Source of the DNA: an uncultured Actinomycetes bacterium
GTDB taxonomy: Bacteria; Actinomycetota; Actinomycetes; Nanopelagicales; Nanopelagicaceae
Assembly (NCBI GenBank): GCA_903867285.1
Contig: CAIPQX010000121.1
Span: forward strand, 1 to 40,429
Length of the DNA: 40,429 bases
Direction: 5' to 3'
The notes beneath the pieces were generated by a model. The model saw nothing but the letters and a program-made list of their open reading frames with translations, was not told the origin of the DNA and searched no databases. The position numbers were made by a program, and so were the translations under genes. This document shows positions 25,216 to 34,080 of this stretch, in pieces (position 1 is the first letter of the stretch; each line of letters begins with the position of its first letter).

Positions 25216-26175
25216 ATGCTGGAAAAGTATTGTCCGGAGTTATCGATTCTCCAGATTCCGCTGCGCAATAAATTTCGTGGAATTACCATCCGTGAAGTTG
25301 CCATATTTCGGGGATCTGCGGGATGGTCTGAGTTCAGTCCCTTTCTAGAATATGGTGATGAAGAGGCCGCGATCTGGATGGCAGCTGCACTAGAAGCCGC
25401 TCATCAACCTTGGCCCGAGCTCTATCGCGATCGCATTGCAATTAATGCGACGTTACCTATCGTAGAACCCAGTCAGGTGCGCGAAATTCTCGATCGCTTC
25501 CCGGGAAGCACAACCGTCAAGATAAAGGTCGATGATTTTGAAAAGGGCTCTTTGGTCGTTGATGAAGTTCTCGAAATCAATCCCGAGATGAAGATTCGGT
25601 TAGATGTAAATGGAGGATGGGATGCAGAATTAGCAATCAGCAATCTCTTGGAGTATCACCTGCGCTTTGGAAGCGTCTTTGAGTATGTTGAACAACCCTG
25701 CAAGACCTTGCCTGAATTAGCGATAGTTAAACCAGAAGTTCCAATTCGGATCGCCGCAGATGAATCGATACGAAAGAATCTCGGCGCTGATTTCCAGAAT
25801 CTCTCCCTCTTTGCCGATATTGCTATTCTCAAGTGGCAACCGGTGGGCGGTTTTGCTGCTGCCCATAAGCTCGCTGGTGAAATTGGTTTACCTGTGGTTA
25901 TCTCCAGTGCACTAGAAACTGGGATTGGCATCTCACATGGCTTGGCGTTGGCGGCCTCGTTTAGCGAGAGCTCACTTGCTTGCGGCCTGGGAACAGTCGC
26001 GCTCTTGGAAGGAGATATTTGCTCTCCAGCGACCTTAGTTGAAGATGGCTATATCGAAGTAAAGCACCGTGAGCCTGCTCACTTTGAGAGGTATCTTGCC
26101 GTCCCAGATAGAGCTGATTATTGGAAGCAACGTATTCTTAGAGTCTTACAATTAATTGAAAGGCGGAGCGCATGA
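25216..26175 (+). CDS. menC: o-Succinylbenzoate synthase
   Basis: Dehydrates SHCHC to o-succinylbenzoate. The 319-residue enolase-superfamily protein has the KxK base motif TVKIKVDD, metal ligands in RLDVNGG, EQP and ADES, and the second catalytic lysine in LKWQPVGG. This is the short actinobacterial MenC type with a reduced capping domain. ATG at 25216, 2 bases after menB, and 4-base overlap with menD (ATGA), so menB, menC and menD are one translational unit. Confidence 0.94.
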   Translation: MLEKYCPELSILQIPLRNKFRGITIREVAIFRGSAGWSEFSPFLEYGDEEAAIWMAAALEAAHQPWPELYRDRIAINATLPIVEPSQVREILDRFPGSTTVKIKVDDFEKGSLVVDEVLEINPEMKIRLDVNGGWDAELAISNLLEYHLRFGSVFEYVEQPCKTLPELAIVKPEVPIRIAADESIRKNLGADFQNLSLFADIAILKWQPVGGFAAAHKLAGEIGLPVVISSALETGIGISHGLALAASFSESSLACGLGTVALLEGDICSPATLVEDGYIEVKHREPAHFERYLAVPDRADYWKQRILRVLQLIERRSA

Positions 26176-27737
26176 ATTCAACATCATTAGCGCGCGATAT
26201 TGTCCGCCAATTAATTGAGAATGGCGTATCGGATTTCGTTCTCTCTCCCGGTTCGCGGAACGCTCCTCTTTCAATTGCGTTACATGAAGCAGAACTCGCT
26301 GGATTCATTAATCTCTATGTTCGTATCGATGAGCGTGGTGCTGCGTTCTTCGCTCTGGGATTAAGCAAGGCATCAGATAACTATGTCGCCGTTATCTGCA
26401 CCAGCGGAACAGCTGCAGCTAATTTTCATCCTGCGACCTTAGAGGCATACCACTCTGCAAATAAGTTATTGGTTATAACTGCGGACCGACCAGCACATCT
26501 GCGGCGCACCGGAGCAAGTCAAACAACTTTACAGGTTGGATTGCTAGAGCCAGTTTCGACGATTGATATCTCCTCCTCGATTCGCATCGCAAATTCATTG
26601 ACATCAGGACCGGTTCACTTGAATATTCAATTTGATGAGCCGCTCCTCTCTGATGATGGCACCGATTGGTTAGCGGGTTTAAAGCCGCACGCCAAGGAAA
26701 ATCCAGCGGAAGAACCAAACGAGCTCTTCAATCCAAAGAGCCGTGGAGTTGTGGTGGTAGGACATGATCGCGCAGGCCTCGATGCAGGTGCACTATCAAG
26801 GTACGCCGCGGCGCTGGGATGGCCGATTATCGCGGAAGATCCTCTTTCCTTCCCTTCAAGCATTTCGCACGCTGCGCTCTTCTTGAGCGATTCAATTATT
26901 CGCGCAGCGCTAAAGCCCGATGAAATTATCGTCGTTGGTCGCCCTACTCTCTCGCGGAGCATCGCAGCTTTGATCAAAGAGTGCGACAACGTGGTCATCA
27001 TCGATCCCAGGGCGATGACGGTGGATACCGAACGCAGCGCATCCAATATCTTTTCCACCATCCCTACTGGCGCGACCACCCTCGACCCACGGTGGTTGAA
27101 ACTCTGGCGTGACTGCGCCAAAACGGCAGCGAACTCGCTCCATCTGGACTGGTCCGAGCAATCTGTAGTTTCTGCGATTGCGGCAAATATTCCTGAAGGG
27201 GCCGCCCTCTTCGTGGGCAGCAGCCGTCCGGTGCGCGACATTGAAGCCTTCGCTAAACCGCGTTCTGGCATTCATACCTTCGCGAATCGGGGTTTGGCGG
27301 GGATAGATGGCAATATCTCCTGCGCATTTGGCATCGCGGAAAAGTATGAACGCTCGTATGCAATTATGGGTGATATCACCTTTCTGCACGATATATCTGC
27401 ACTTGTAAATCCCAGCGAAGCCAATTTGACCATATTTGTTATTGATAACAATGGCGGTGGAATATTCAATACCTTGTCGCAAGCCGGCGTGGATGGTTTC
27501 GAGAAGATATTTGGAACTCCGCACAATCTAGATTTAGAGCGAGTAATCCATGGTTTTGGTGGGCAGGTAATCAGAGTCAAAAGTGATTCCGACTTGCTTC
27601 ATGCAGTCATTCATCCAACCCACGGATTGAACTTTGTCGTTGTCGAAGTTCCTGATCGAGTGGTTAACGCAGAACGGTTGAAAGTAATTACTCAGAGTCT
27701 GGTTAATGCGCTACGAATCGGAACCAACTTAGCCTGA
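26172..27737 (+). CDS. menD: 2-succinyl-5-enolpyruvyl-6-hydroxy-3-cyclohexene-1-carboxylate synthase
   Basis: A thiamine-diphosphate enzyme joining isochorismate and 2-oxoglutarate. The 521 residues show the N-terminal PYR domain with LSPGSRNAPLSIALHE and the cofactor-activating glutamate in DERGAAFFALG; the central domain; and the C-terminal PP domain with GDITFLHDISAL and NNGGGIFNTL. Slightly shorter than E. coli MenD (556). The 3' end overlaps the convergent menF gene by 46 bp, so the last 15 codons of each are antisense to the other. Confidence 0.96.
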   Translation: MNSTSLARDIVRQLIENGVSDFVLSPGSRNAPLSIALHEAELAGFINLYVRIDERGAAFFALGLSKASDNYVAVICTSGTAAANFHPATLEAYHSANKLLVITADRPAHLRRTGASQTTLQVGLLEPVSTIDISSSIRIANSLTSGPVHLNIQFDEPLLSDDGTDWLAGLKPHAKENPAEEPNELFNPKSRGVVVVGHDRAGLDAGALSRYAAALGWPIIAEDPLSFPSSISHAALFLSDSIIRAALKPDEIIVVGRPTLSRSIAALIKECDNVVIIDPRAMTVDTERSASNIFSTIPTGATTLDPRWLKLWRDCAKTAANSLHLDWSEQSVVSAIAANIPEGAALFVGSSRPVRDIEAFAKPRSGIHTFANRGLAGIDGNISCAFGIAEKYERSYAIMGDITFLHDISALVNPSEANLTIFVIDNNGGGIFNTLSQAGVDGFEKIFGTPHNLDLERVIHGFGGQVIRVKSDSDLLHAVIHPTHGLNFVVVEVPDRVVNAERLKVITQSLVNALRIGTNLA

Positions 27738-28918
27738 CTTTCGGCCAGCTCCTGTTCGGCGCTTGATCCCGCAACAATCCCACAACCGGCAAAAACTCGA
27801 ATCGATTTCCGATCTGGCGCTATCTCTCCACACCGCAGCGCAATGCCCATCTCGCCATCGCCATGTGCGTCGACCCAACCCACGGGTCCTGCATACCTAC
27901 CGCGATTCATCGCTTCAAGTTCGGTAATGAGTTCCATCGCATTATCGGTTGGAGTTCCGCAAACTGCGGCAGAAGGATGTAGGGCCGCGACTAATTTGAA
28001 GATATCTACCTTGCTGGCGGTGTCATTTATAACGCCCGTAACATCGGTGGCCAAGTGCATAACGTTCGGGAGATGAAGTACAAATGGCGCTTCTGGCACA
28101 TTGGTAGATGATGCAAATGGCTCTAGTGCTTCTGCAACCGAACGTACTGCATACTCGTGCTCTTCAAGATCTTTGGAAGACTTTGCCAGTGAACCTGCCA
28201 GTGCAAAATCGCGCTCTTCATCGCCTGTTCTGCGAATGGTCCCAGCCAGGACTCTGGAGGTTACTAGCGATTTGCTCAAGCGGACTAGCAACTCGGGAGT
28301 AGCGCCGATCAAGTTATCAACCAGGAAGAGCCAGGTCGAGGGATATTCAGTCTCTAAAGATTGGATCAATGCAGCGGGATTAATCTCTTTATTGGCGTAA
28401 GCCAAGAGATCGCGCGCCAGAACTACTTTCTCCAGTTCGCCCGACTTAATTCGCGAGACAGACTCTGCAACTGCCTGCAACCACTCATTATCGTTCAGCG
28501 CGCCTTGTTCCCACGTGAGTTCTAGTCCACTCTTTTCAACAATTCGTTTGGAAAGTTCTGGCTGGCCATTTCCAATCCAGGTAATCCAAGATTTGCCATT
28601 TTTCTGAACTACAACAATTTGCGGGATTGTTAGTAACGAGGGTTCATCGTCAGAGAATGCAAAGGAGGCGAAGAGAATGGGGCCGGTGCCGACTCCGTGT
28701 ACATTGTTTTTGATTTCAAGTTGCGAGAGTTCGTTCTGCCACCAGGCAGATGCATCAGCAAATCGTTTCTTCCCGGATACAACGTGTGACTTATATTCAC
28801 CGAATGCGATGAAACCATCGGAACCGCGGATCCAACTAGCGCTCAGCGGCAGATCTGTTGCAATCTCGCTCAGGCGTGGATGATCGCCAAGCAACTCCGT
28901 AGTTATGCGTAAAGCCAT
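27692..28918 (-). CDS. menF: Isochorismate synthase
   Basis: Converts chorismate to isochorismate, the entry to menaquinone synthesis. The 408-residue chorismate-binding protein has the general-base region SGELEKVVLAR, GATPELLVR, LAGTIRR, LHPSAAVCGTP, GRYAGPVGW and the C-terminal metal-binding FAGCGIVAGSS with following glutamates. GTxR-type loop and lack of an amidotransferase partner favour isochorismate synthase over anthranilate synthase; use for a siderophore is possible but the men genes next door argue for MenF. ATG preceded by TAACTT and exactly 6 bases. Confidence 0.93.
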   Translation of the reverse strand: MALRITTELLGDHPRLSEIATDLPLSASWIRGSDGFIAFGEYKSHVVSGKKRFADASAWWQNELSQLEIKNNVHGVGTGPILFASFAFSDDEPSLLTIPQIVVVQKNGKSWITWIGNGQPELSKRIVEKSGLELTWEQGALNDNEWLQAVAESVSRIKSGELEKVVLARDLLAYANKEINPAALIQSLETEYPSTWLFLVDNLIGATPELLVRLSKSLVTSRVLAGTIRRTGDEERDFALAGSLAKSSKDLEEHEYAVRSVAEALEPFASSTNVPEAPFVLHLPNVMHLATDVTGVINDTASKVDIFKLVAALHPSAAVCGTPTDNAMELITELEAMNRGRYAGPVGWVDAHGDGEMGIALRCGEIAPDRKSIRVFAGCGIVAGSSAEQELAESQAKLVPIRSALTRL

Positions 28919-28924
28919 GGGGGT

Positions 28925-28930
28925 AAGTTA
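28925..28930 (-). promoter_or_regulatory. Probable -10 of menF (leaderless)
   Basis: Minus-strand TAACTT, 6 bases (ACCCCC), ATG at 28918. It lies in the 19-bp gap after bioY, so menF could be transcribed separately from bioY. Confidence 0.5.
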
Positions 28931-28937
28931 AGTACCT

Positions 28938-29519
28938 TTACTGTTTTGGTACAAAGCGCCAGAGCGTTGGCATTGCCGTACTGGCAATTGCGATCTTAAT
29001 CACTTCACCCAAGATAAATGGGGTGAAGCCAAATTTTAGGGTGGTACCCCATGAGGCGTGGAGTGAATGGTGCAGCCAGAGTAGGCCAGCGGAGAAGATG
29101 ACCAGATCTCCTATTAACATCGTAGGAATTACCGTGAAAATCTTCTGATCCCATTTGCGACCAGCTAAGTAACCAGTGATGAGGGATGCAAGCAACATCC
29201 CAACGAGGTATCCACCCGTTGCTCCCGTGATTCGGGACAAACCGTGTGCGCCTGATGCAAAGACCGGTGCCCCAATAAAACCAACAAGCAGGTAGGTAGC
29301 AAATGTTGTAAATCCAAGTGATGCGCCGTATGCACTTCCGAGAAGCAATGCGCCTAAGGTCTGCCCTGTAACGGGAACCGGTGAGCCAGGGACCGGAACT
29401 GCTATCTGAGCCATGAGCGCCAGGAAGGCGGTTCCCCCTACGACAAGTGAAATTCTTGTTGAAACCGTACTGCGGGTAATGAGTGCACCGCGTAGTGTTG
29501 CAGTTGAAGAAATCGACAT
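28938..29519 (-). CDS. bioY: Biotin transporter substrate-binding subunit BioY
   Basis: The S-component of an ECF-type biotin transporter. The 193-residue membrane protein has about six helices and the family features VPGSPVPVTGQTLGALLLG, a run of small residues in YGASLGF, GARG-like GATGGYLVGM, and a C-terminal PFILGEVIKI. No EcfA or EcfT gene is nearby, so it either uses a shared energising module or works alone. The ATG has GAGAGGGA upstream; a TAGGCT on the minus strand at 29584-29579 would give a leader of about 55 bases. No convincing BirA or BioQ operator was recognised. Confidence 0.93.
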   Translation of the reverse strand: MSISSTATLRGALITRSTVSTRISLVVGGTAFLALMAQIAVPVPGSPVPVTGQTLGALLLGSAYGASLGFTTFATYLLVGFIGAPVFASGAHGLSRITGATGGYLVGMLLASLITGYLAGRKWDQKIFTVIPTMLIGDLVIFSAGLLWLHHSLHASWGTTLKFGFTPFILGEVIKIAIASTAMPTLWRFVPKQ

Positions 29520-29578
29520 CTTTATCCCTCTCGAGCCGTCGCCGTAGGCGTCTTGGACCAGTCTGAAGTTGTTATACG

Positions 29579-29584
29579 AGCCTA
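29579..29584 (-). promoter_or_regulatory. Possible -10 of bioY, overlapping the menG promoter region
   Basis: Minus-strand TAGGCT in the 84-bp divergent region between bioY and menG. A plus-strand TACTAT (29583-29588) overlaps it and could serve menG, whose GTG is at 29604. Confidence 0.35.
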
Positions 29585-29603
29585 CTATTGAAAGAATAAA
29601 CCC

Positions 29604-30305
29604 GTGAGTAAGTCAGCAGATCTCAATAAAGAGCCAGAGGAAGTCGCCTCGATGTTTGATGGCGTCGCAAAACGCTATGACATCATGAATGACCTCCTTA
29701 GCCTGGGGCAGACCAAAGCTTGGCGCAAGAAGGCAACCGCGATCATCGCGCCGCAAACTGGTATGAAAATTTTGGATATCGCTGCGGGAACTGGCTCATC
29801 TAGTCGTCCCCTCGCAGATGCAGGAGCCGAAGTTATCCCAGCCGATTTCTCGCAAGGCATGCTCGATGCCGGTAAGAAGCGCCATCCTGACCTGCATTTT
29901 ACGCTGGCCGATGCTCTCAACTTGCCATTTAAAGAGAACGAATTTGATGTCACAACAATCTCTTTTGGATTACGTAACACCAACGATGTTAATAAGGCTT
30001 TGCAGGAAGCACTGCGGGTAACCAAGCCCGGTGGTCGACTTGTCGTTGTTGAGTTCTCGCACCCCACAAATAAATTATTCCGCACAATTTATATGAAGTA
30101 TTTAATGGGGCTCTTGCCCAAGGTCGCCCGCAAACTGGCTTCTAATCCCGATGCGTATATCTACCTAGCCCAATCAATTCAGGCTTGGCCCACCCAAGAG
30201 CAGCTCGCAGAGAAGATTCAATTAGCAGGTTGGGGCAGCGTCGCCTGGCAGAACTTTACCTTTGGAATAGTCGCTGTGCATATCGCTTTTAAGGATGCGA
30301 AGTAA
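29604..30305 (+). CDS. menG: Demethylmenaquinone methyltransferase
   Basis: Methylates demethylmenaquinone with S-adenosylmethionine, the final step. The 233-residue class I methyltransferase has the UbiE/MenG signature: MFDGVAKRYDIMNDLLSLG at the N-terminus, SAM motif ILDIAAGTGSSS, ADALNLPF, TTISFGLRN and GGRLVVVEFS. GTG start with a weak AAAGAA upstream. It is followed by the polyprenyl synthase gene after 3 bases. The homologue of mycobacterial menJ (Rv0561c), which lies near here in that genus, is absent. Confidence 0.96.
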   Translation: MSKSADLNKEPEEVASMFDGVAKRYDIMNDLLSLGQTKAWRKKATAIIAPQTGMKILDIAAGTGSSSRPLADAGAEVIPADFSQGMLDAGKKRHPDLHFTLADALNLPFKENEFDVTTISFGLRNTNDVNKALQEALRVTKPGGRLVVVEFSHPTNKLFRTIYMKYLMGLLPKVARKLASNPDAYIYLAQSIQAWPTQEQLAEKIQLAGWGSVAWQNFTFGIVAVHIAFKDAK

Positions 30306-30308
30306 TTC

Positions 30309-31295
30309 ATGGCATTTGGAATTCCACATCTCGATGTGAAACTGGAGCTCTCTATCCGCTCCGATATGAAGCGCGTTGAAGAACTTCTTCTCAAGCAAAT
30401 TCAGGGCGACTACCCGCTCGTCATCGAAACCTCGCGTCACCTGGTTGAAGCCGGCGGCAAGCGTTTGCGACCGTTGCTCGCGCTGCTGGCAGCACAATTC
30501 GGAGATCCCAAACGTCCTGAAATTATTGAAGCTGCGGTCGTCTGCGAATTAACTCACCTAGCAACTTTGTATCACGACGATGTTATGGATGAAGCGCCAC
30601 TTCGCCGAGGCGTCGAAAGCGCGAACGCGCGTTGGAATAACACCGTAGCAATTTTGACTGGTGATTATCTCTTTGCAAAGGCATCTGATCTTTTGGCAGA
30701 TTTGGGACCAGAGGCAGTTCGACTACAGGCTCGCACATTTGAGCGGTTGGTAATTGGTCAAATAACAGAGACCCAAGGCTCTACGGCCGGGCTATCGATG
30801 CTCGACCATTATCTCAAAGTGGTTGCGGATAAGACCGGCTCGCTCATAGCAACCTCAGCACGCTTTGGAGCGTTGCTATCTGGAGCGCCATCCGAAGTTG
30901 TTGAATCACTCACGCGTTTTGGTGAGAAAATTGGTGTCGTATTTCAATTAGCGGATGATGTAATCGATATCGCTTCAGAATCAAATGAAAGCGGCAAGAC
31001 TCCGGGAACAGATCTACGTGAAGGTGTTCCGACCCTCGTCACTCTCTTCGTTCTAGAGTCGAACGATCCTGCGGACGCTGCTTTGCAAGAGATTCTTTCT
31101 GCTCCGATTACCGATGAAGTGATCGTTGCCAGTACCTTAAAGGCGCTGCGCACTCACCAGGCTATGGAGACCTCCAAGAACTTACTTCATCAATATGCAG
31201 ATGAAGCACGCTTGGATCTTGTTGATTTGCCCGATGGAGCTGCTAAACGCGCTTTAATCGAACTCTGCGAAACTATTATCACTAGAACTTCCTGA
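30309..31295 (+). CDS. Polyprenyl diphosphate synthase (menaquinone side chain)
   Basis: A trans-prenyltransferase that builds the long isoprenoid tail used by MenA. The 328 residues contain GGKRLRP, the first aspartate-rich motif in YHDDVMDEAPLRRG, GDYLFAKA, and the second motif QLADDVIDI. Bulky residues before the first motif are absent (LATLYHDD), consistent with a long-chain product, but chain length cannot be fixed. It is 3 bases after menG, as in mycobacteria (grcC1). Its 3' end overlaps rarD by 42 bp on the other strand. Confidence 0.94.
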   Translation: MAFGIPHLDVKLELSIRSDMKRVEELLLKQIQGDYPLVIETSRHLVEAGGKRLRPLLALLAAQFGDPKRPEIIEAAVVCELTHLATLYHDDVMDEAPLRRGVESANARWNNTVAILTGDYLFAKASDLLADLGPEAVRLQARTFERLVIGQITETQGSTAGLSMLDHYLKVVADKTGSLIATSARFGALLSGAPSEVVESLTRFGEKIGVVFQLADDVIDIASESNESGKTPGTDLREGVPTLVTLFVLESNDPADAALQEILSAPITDEVIVASTLKALRTHQAMETSKNLLHQYADEARLDLVDLPDGAAKRALIELCETIITRTS

Positions 31296-32153
31296 TTTAA
31301 CCAGGTCGTATCCTAGGGTGATCAGCGCCACCCAGACAATCAGGAAGCCAACCCAACGCCCTGTTGTCATTGATTCGTGGCGAACGAGCACTCCGATAAT
31401 GAACTGCACAGATGGCGTTATGTATTGAAGCAATCCGATAACGGTAAATTTCAAGGTGTTCGTCGAACTATTAAACATTAATAGCGGAACTGCAGTAGCA
31501 ACACCTGCCAACATCAGCAGAACTGTAAGTCCCAAATGATGCCCAAACTGGCCGGTTCCTGCGTGACCCATCCAGAGTAAATAACCACCATAGGGAAGCA
31601 ATGAGAGAGTGGTTTCAATCGCCAACCCATCGAGAGCCGCCAGACCGAGTTGTTTCTTTACCAGACCATAGCTACCCCATGAACCAGCTAGTGCAATCGC
31701 AATCCAAGGTGGGCGCCCGTAATCAACCGTCAAAATAATTACGCCAACAGAGGCAATTCCCACAGAGACCCATTGCAATCTGCGCATCTTCTCTTTGAGC
31801 AAAATGACGCCGAAGGCAATGATTATCAATGGATTGATGTAATAACCCAGGGCGCACTCAACAACGTGGCCGTGATTAACGCCCCAGATATAGACCAGCC
31901 AATTGATGGAGACCAAGACAGTAGAGAGGCAGAGTCGAAGTGCGATGCGCGGGCTCTTGAGCAGCGAGAACGTAGAACGTAACTTGCCCATGGCAACGAG
32001 CAGAATGATGCAAAGTACAAAGGTCCAGACCGCACGGTGCGAAACTATTTCAATGGAGTTTGCAGGCTTGAGCAGCGGCCAATAAAGGGGGAAGAGTCCC
32101 CAGATCAGATATGACCCAATGCCTAAGAGCAGACCAACTTTATAATTTTTCAT
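31254..32153 (-). CDS. rarD: EamA-family transporter RarD
   Basis: A 299-residue DMT-superfamily membrane protein with about ten helices in two EamA repeats. The RarD subgroup features are visible: LLGIGSYLIWGLFPLYWPLLK at the N-terminus, the HRAVWTF motif, YYINPLI and LQYITPSVQF. RarD was named for chloramphenicol sensitivity; the real substrate is unknown. Same strand as yajQ, 9 bases downstream of it, so probably in the NCS1-yajQ-rarD unit. Its last 14 codons overlap the polyprenyl synthase gene. Confidence 0.93.
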   Translation of the reverse strand: MKNYKVGLLLGIGSYLIWGLFPLYWPLLKPANSIEIVSHRAVWTFVLCIILLVAMGKLRSTFSLLKSPRIALRLCLSTVLVSINWLVYIWGVNHGHVVECALGYYINPLIIIAFGVILLKEKMRRLQWVSVGIASVGVIILTVDYGRPPWIAIALAGSWGSYGLVKKQLGLAALDGLAIETTLSLLPYGGYLLWMGHAGTGQFGHHLGLTVLLMLAGVATAVPLLMFNSSTNTLKFTVIGLLQYITPSVQFIIGVLVRHESMTTGRWVGFLIVWVALITLGYDLVKSGSSSDNSFAEFD

Positions 32154-32162
32154 AACCCGCGC

Positions 32163-32651
32163 TTAACGGTAATTTTGGAATTGAACTGAGAACTCCCAAG
32201 GATGGTCCTTGACGATTTGGATTGCGGTTTGTAAATCATCACGGTTCTTACTCGTAACACGTAACTCTTCACCCTGGATCTGGGTCTTGAGAGTCTTTGG
32301 ACCTTCATCGCGCAGGAGTTTAGCAATCTTCTTCGCATCCTCTGTCTTGATGCCCTCTTTGAAAGCTGCAGAAATCTTGTAGATTTTTCCGCTGAGTTGT
32401 GGAGCCGATGCGTCGAGGTGCTTAAGAGAAACACCCCGCTTGATCAACTTATCCTTAAATACTTCGAGCGCTGCTTTAGCGCGATCTTCAGTATCCGCTT
32501 CAATATTATATTTATCGCCGGACTTCACAATAGAGGTGCCGGTGTTCTTGAAATCAAATCGTGTGGAGATTTCGCGGTCAGTTGAGTTATATGCGTTATC
32601 AACTTCCATGTGGTCAACCTCAGAGACGATATCGAAACTTGAATCAGCCAT
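32163..32651 (-). CDS. YajQ family nucleotide-binding protein
   Basis: A 162-residue cytoplasmic protein of the YajQ family. The N-terminal DSSFDIVSEVD, the DFKNT segment, and the C-terminal IQGEELRVTSKNRDDLQ are diagnostic. Family members bind nucleotides; some bind cyclic di-GMP (in Xanthomonas) and others have been linked to RNA or phage transcription. Which applies here is unknown. The start overlaps the NCS1 gene by 8 bases and has the window's best Shine-Dalgarno sequence (AGGAGG, 6 bases upstream). Confidence 0.95.
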   Translation of the reverse strand: MADSSFDIVSEVDHMEVDNAYNSTDREISTRFDFKNTGTSIVKSGDKYNIEADTEDRAKAALEVFKDKLIKRGVSLKHLDASAPQLSGKIYKISAAFKEGIKTEDAKKIAKLLRDEGPKTLKTQIQGEELRVTSKNRDDLQTAIQIVKDHPWEFSVQFQNYR

Positions 32652-34074
32652 TGTGTGCCTCCTGCTTTTTGATCCTGGTACGAGATAAGAGTACGTGTCC
32701 TACAAAGCCTATAACCAGCGCAGCAATAACCCCTACGTTGGCACCAGCCCAAGCCCCACTCTTGCCTCCGATGAGGCCCATGAAGTAGCCCTGCCACGAT
32801 AGCCAGGAAGCCAGCGAGTTAGTGACAAATCCCCAGCCGACAATCGTTCCGACGATTACGAGTCCGATGGATCGGAAGTTGTAGATTCCGTAACGACCAG
32901 TGGTGGAGAAGAGCTCGCTTTCAGCGTAATCAACTTTTCGCATCAATATATCTGCAACGAAGATTGTCGACCAGACGGCGATTGGCACACCGAGGGTGAT
33001 AAGAAATCCTTGAAAGGGAGTGCTGAAATTTGGGGCGATCCATACAAAATATATGGTTCCGATTAACATGATGGTCGCATCGATTGATGCTGCCACATGG
33101 CGCTTCACGGGCAATCCGATTGATACAAGGGTGATTCCAGAAGAGTAAAGATCAAGGATCGCGCCACCAACAAGTCCTAAGATCGCAACGATCGCGAAGG
33201 GAATTAAGTACCAGGTAGGCAAAATGGTCGTGAGTGCACCTATTGGATCTGAAGCAATTGCATTACTCAGAGTCTTGGATGATCCGGCGAGAAGCGCACC
33301 ATAAATTACCAAGATAACCGGGACGATGGATGAACCGAAGACGGTCCAAAAAATAACTCCGCCAGTCGAAGTTTTGCGGGGGAGATAGCGCGAATAATCT
33401 GCAGCTGAATTAACCCAACCCAGGCCGATACCAGTAATGCCAAGAATCATTGCTCCAATGAATCCAGCGCGGCTTCCCGAGTGAATGGACTGCACCATAT
33501 GCCAATTCACCTTGTGAATTGTTAGGGCGATGTAACCAACTGTGAGAATAATGGTTGCGGTCGTTAACCAACGTTGAATTCGCATAATTGTGTGGAATCC
33601 CAAGACCCCACCGAAGACTGTTAACCCAGCGGCAACCATGAATCCCAAGACCCCTGCGACATTGTGATTGATGTGGCCGAGCCGGGCGAAGACCGTTTGG
33701 GCTGCAAGAGTGGCGAGTGAAACGAGAACAGTCTCCCAACCAACAAAGACTAGATAAGAGAGAAAGCCGGGCAAGACATTTCCTTTAACGCCAAACGCCG
33801 CGCGCGAGAGCGTCATTGTTGGAGCGTTGGAGCGTTTGCCTGCGATGGAACTAACACCAACCAAGATAAAAGATCCGACGGTCCCGATGATCGCGGCCCA
33901 GGTGGCCTGCCAGAAAGAGATTCCAAAACCGAGAAAGAAAGAGCCATATGAGAGGGCGAGGAGTGAAACGTTGCCCGCGGCCCAAGGCCAGAAGAGAGAT
34001 CGAGCGTTACCGTGGCGTTCGCTCTCGGAGATGAAGTTGGTGCCATGCGGCTCAATGGAATTCAGAATATTCAC
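32644..34074 (-). CDS. NCS1-family nucleobase/cation symporter (cytosine/purine permease type)
   Basis: A 476-residue membrane transporter with about twelve helices. N-terminal IEPHGTNFISESERHG and FWPWAAGNVSLLALSYG match the NCS1 purine-cytosine permease subgroup (CodB-like and fungal FCY-like relatives): the polar loop TLSRAAFGVKGNVLPG, GLGWVNSAADYSRYLP and the helix with GAILDLYSSGITLVSIGL also fit. Probable role: proton- or sodium-driven uptake of a nucleobase or related ring compound (cytosine, adenine, hypoxanthine or thiamine precursors are all possible). GTG start preceded by TAGAAT and exactly 6 bases. Confidence 0.9.
   Translation of the reverse strand: MNILNSIEPHGTNFISESERHGNARSLFWPWAAGNVSLLALSYGSFFLGFGISFWQATWAAIIGTVGSFILVGVSSIAGKRSNAPTMTLSRAAFGVKGNVLPGFLSYLVFVGWETVLVSLATLAAQTVFARLGHINHNVAGVLGFMVAAGLTVFGGVLGFHTIMRIQRWLTTATIILTVGYIALTIHKVNWHMVQSIHSGSRAGFIGAMILGITGIGLGWVNSAADYSRYLPRKTSTGGVIFWTVFGSSIVPVILVIYGALLAGSSKTLSNAIASDPIGALTTILPTWYLIPFAIVAILGLVGGAILDLYSSGITLVSIGLPVKRHVAASIDATIMLIGTIYFVWIAPNFSTPFQGFLITLGVPIAVWSTIFVADILMRKVDYAESELFSTTGRYGIYNFRSIGLVIVGTIVGWGFVTNSLASWLSWQGYFMGLIGGKSGAWAGANVGVIAALVIGFVGHVLLSRTRIKKQEAHNG
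32658..32663 (-). promoter_or_regulatory. Strong ribosome binding site of yajQ inside the NCS1 gene
   Basis: AGGAGG on the minus strand, 6 bases before the ATG at 32651. It lies within the last codons of the upstream gene, consistent with reinitiation in an operon. Confidence 0.75.
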
Positions 34075-34080
34075 AGGCGC

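Noticed and set aside
26627..27524. Two open frames over 200 codons on the minus strand
   Set aside because: They lie within menD, which is intact and conserved; low-complexity shadow translations.
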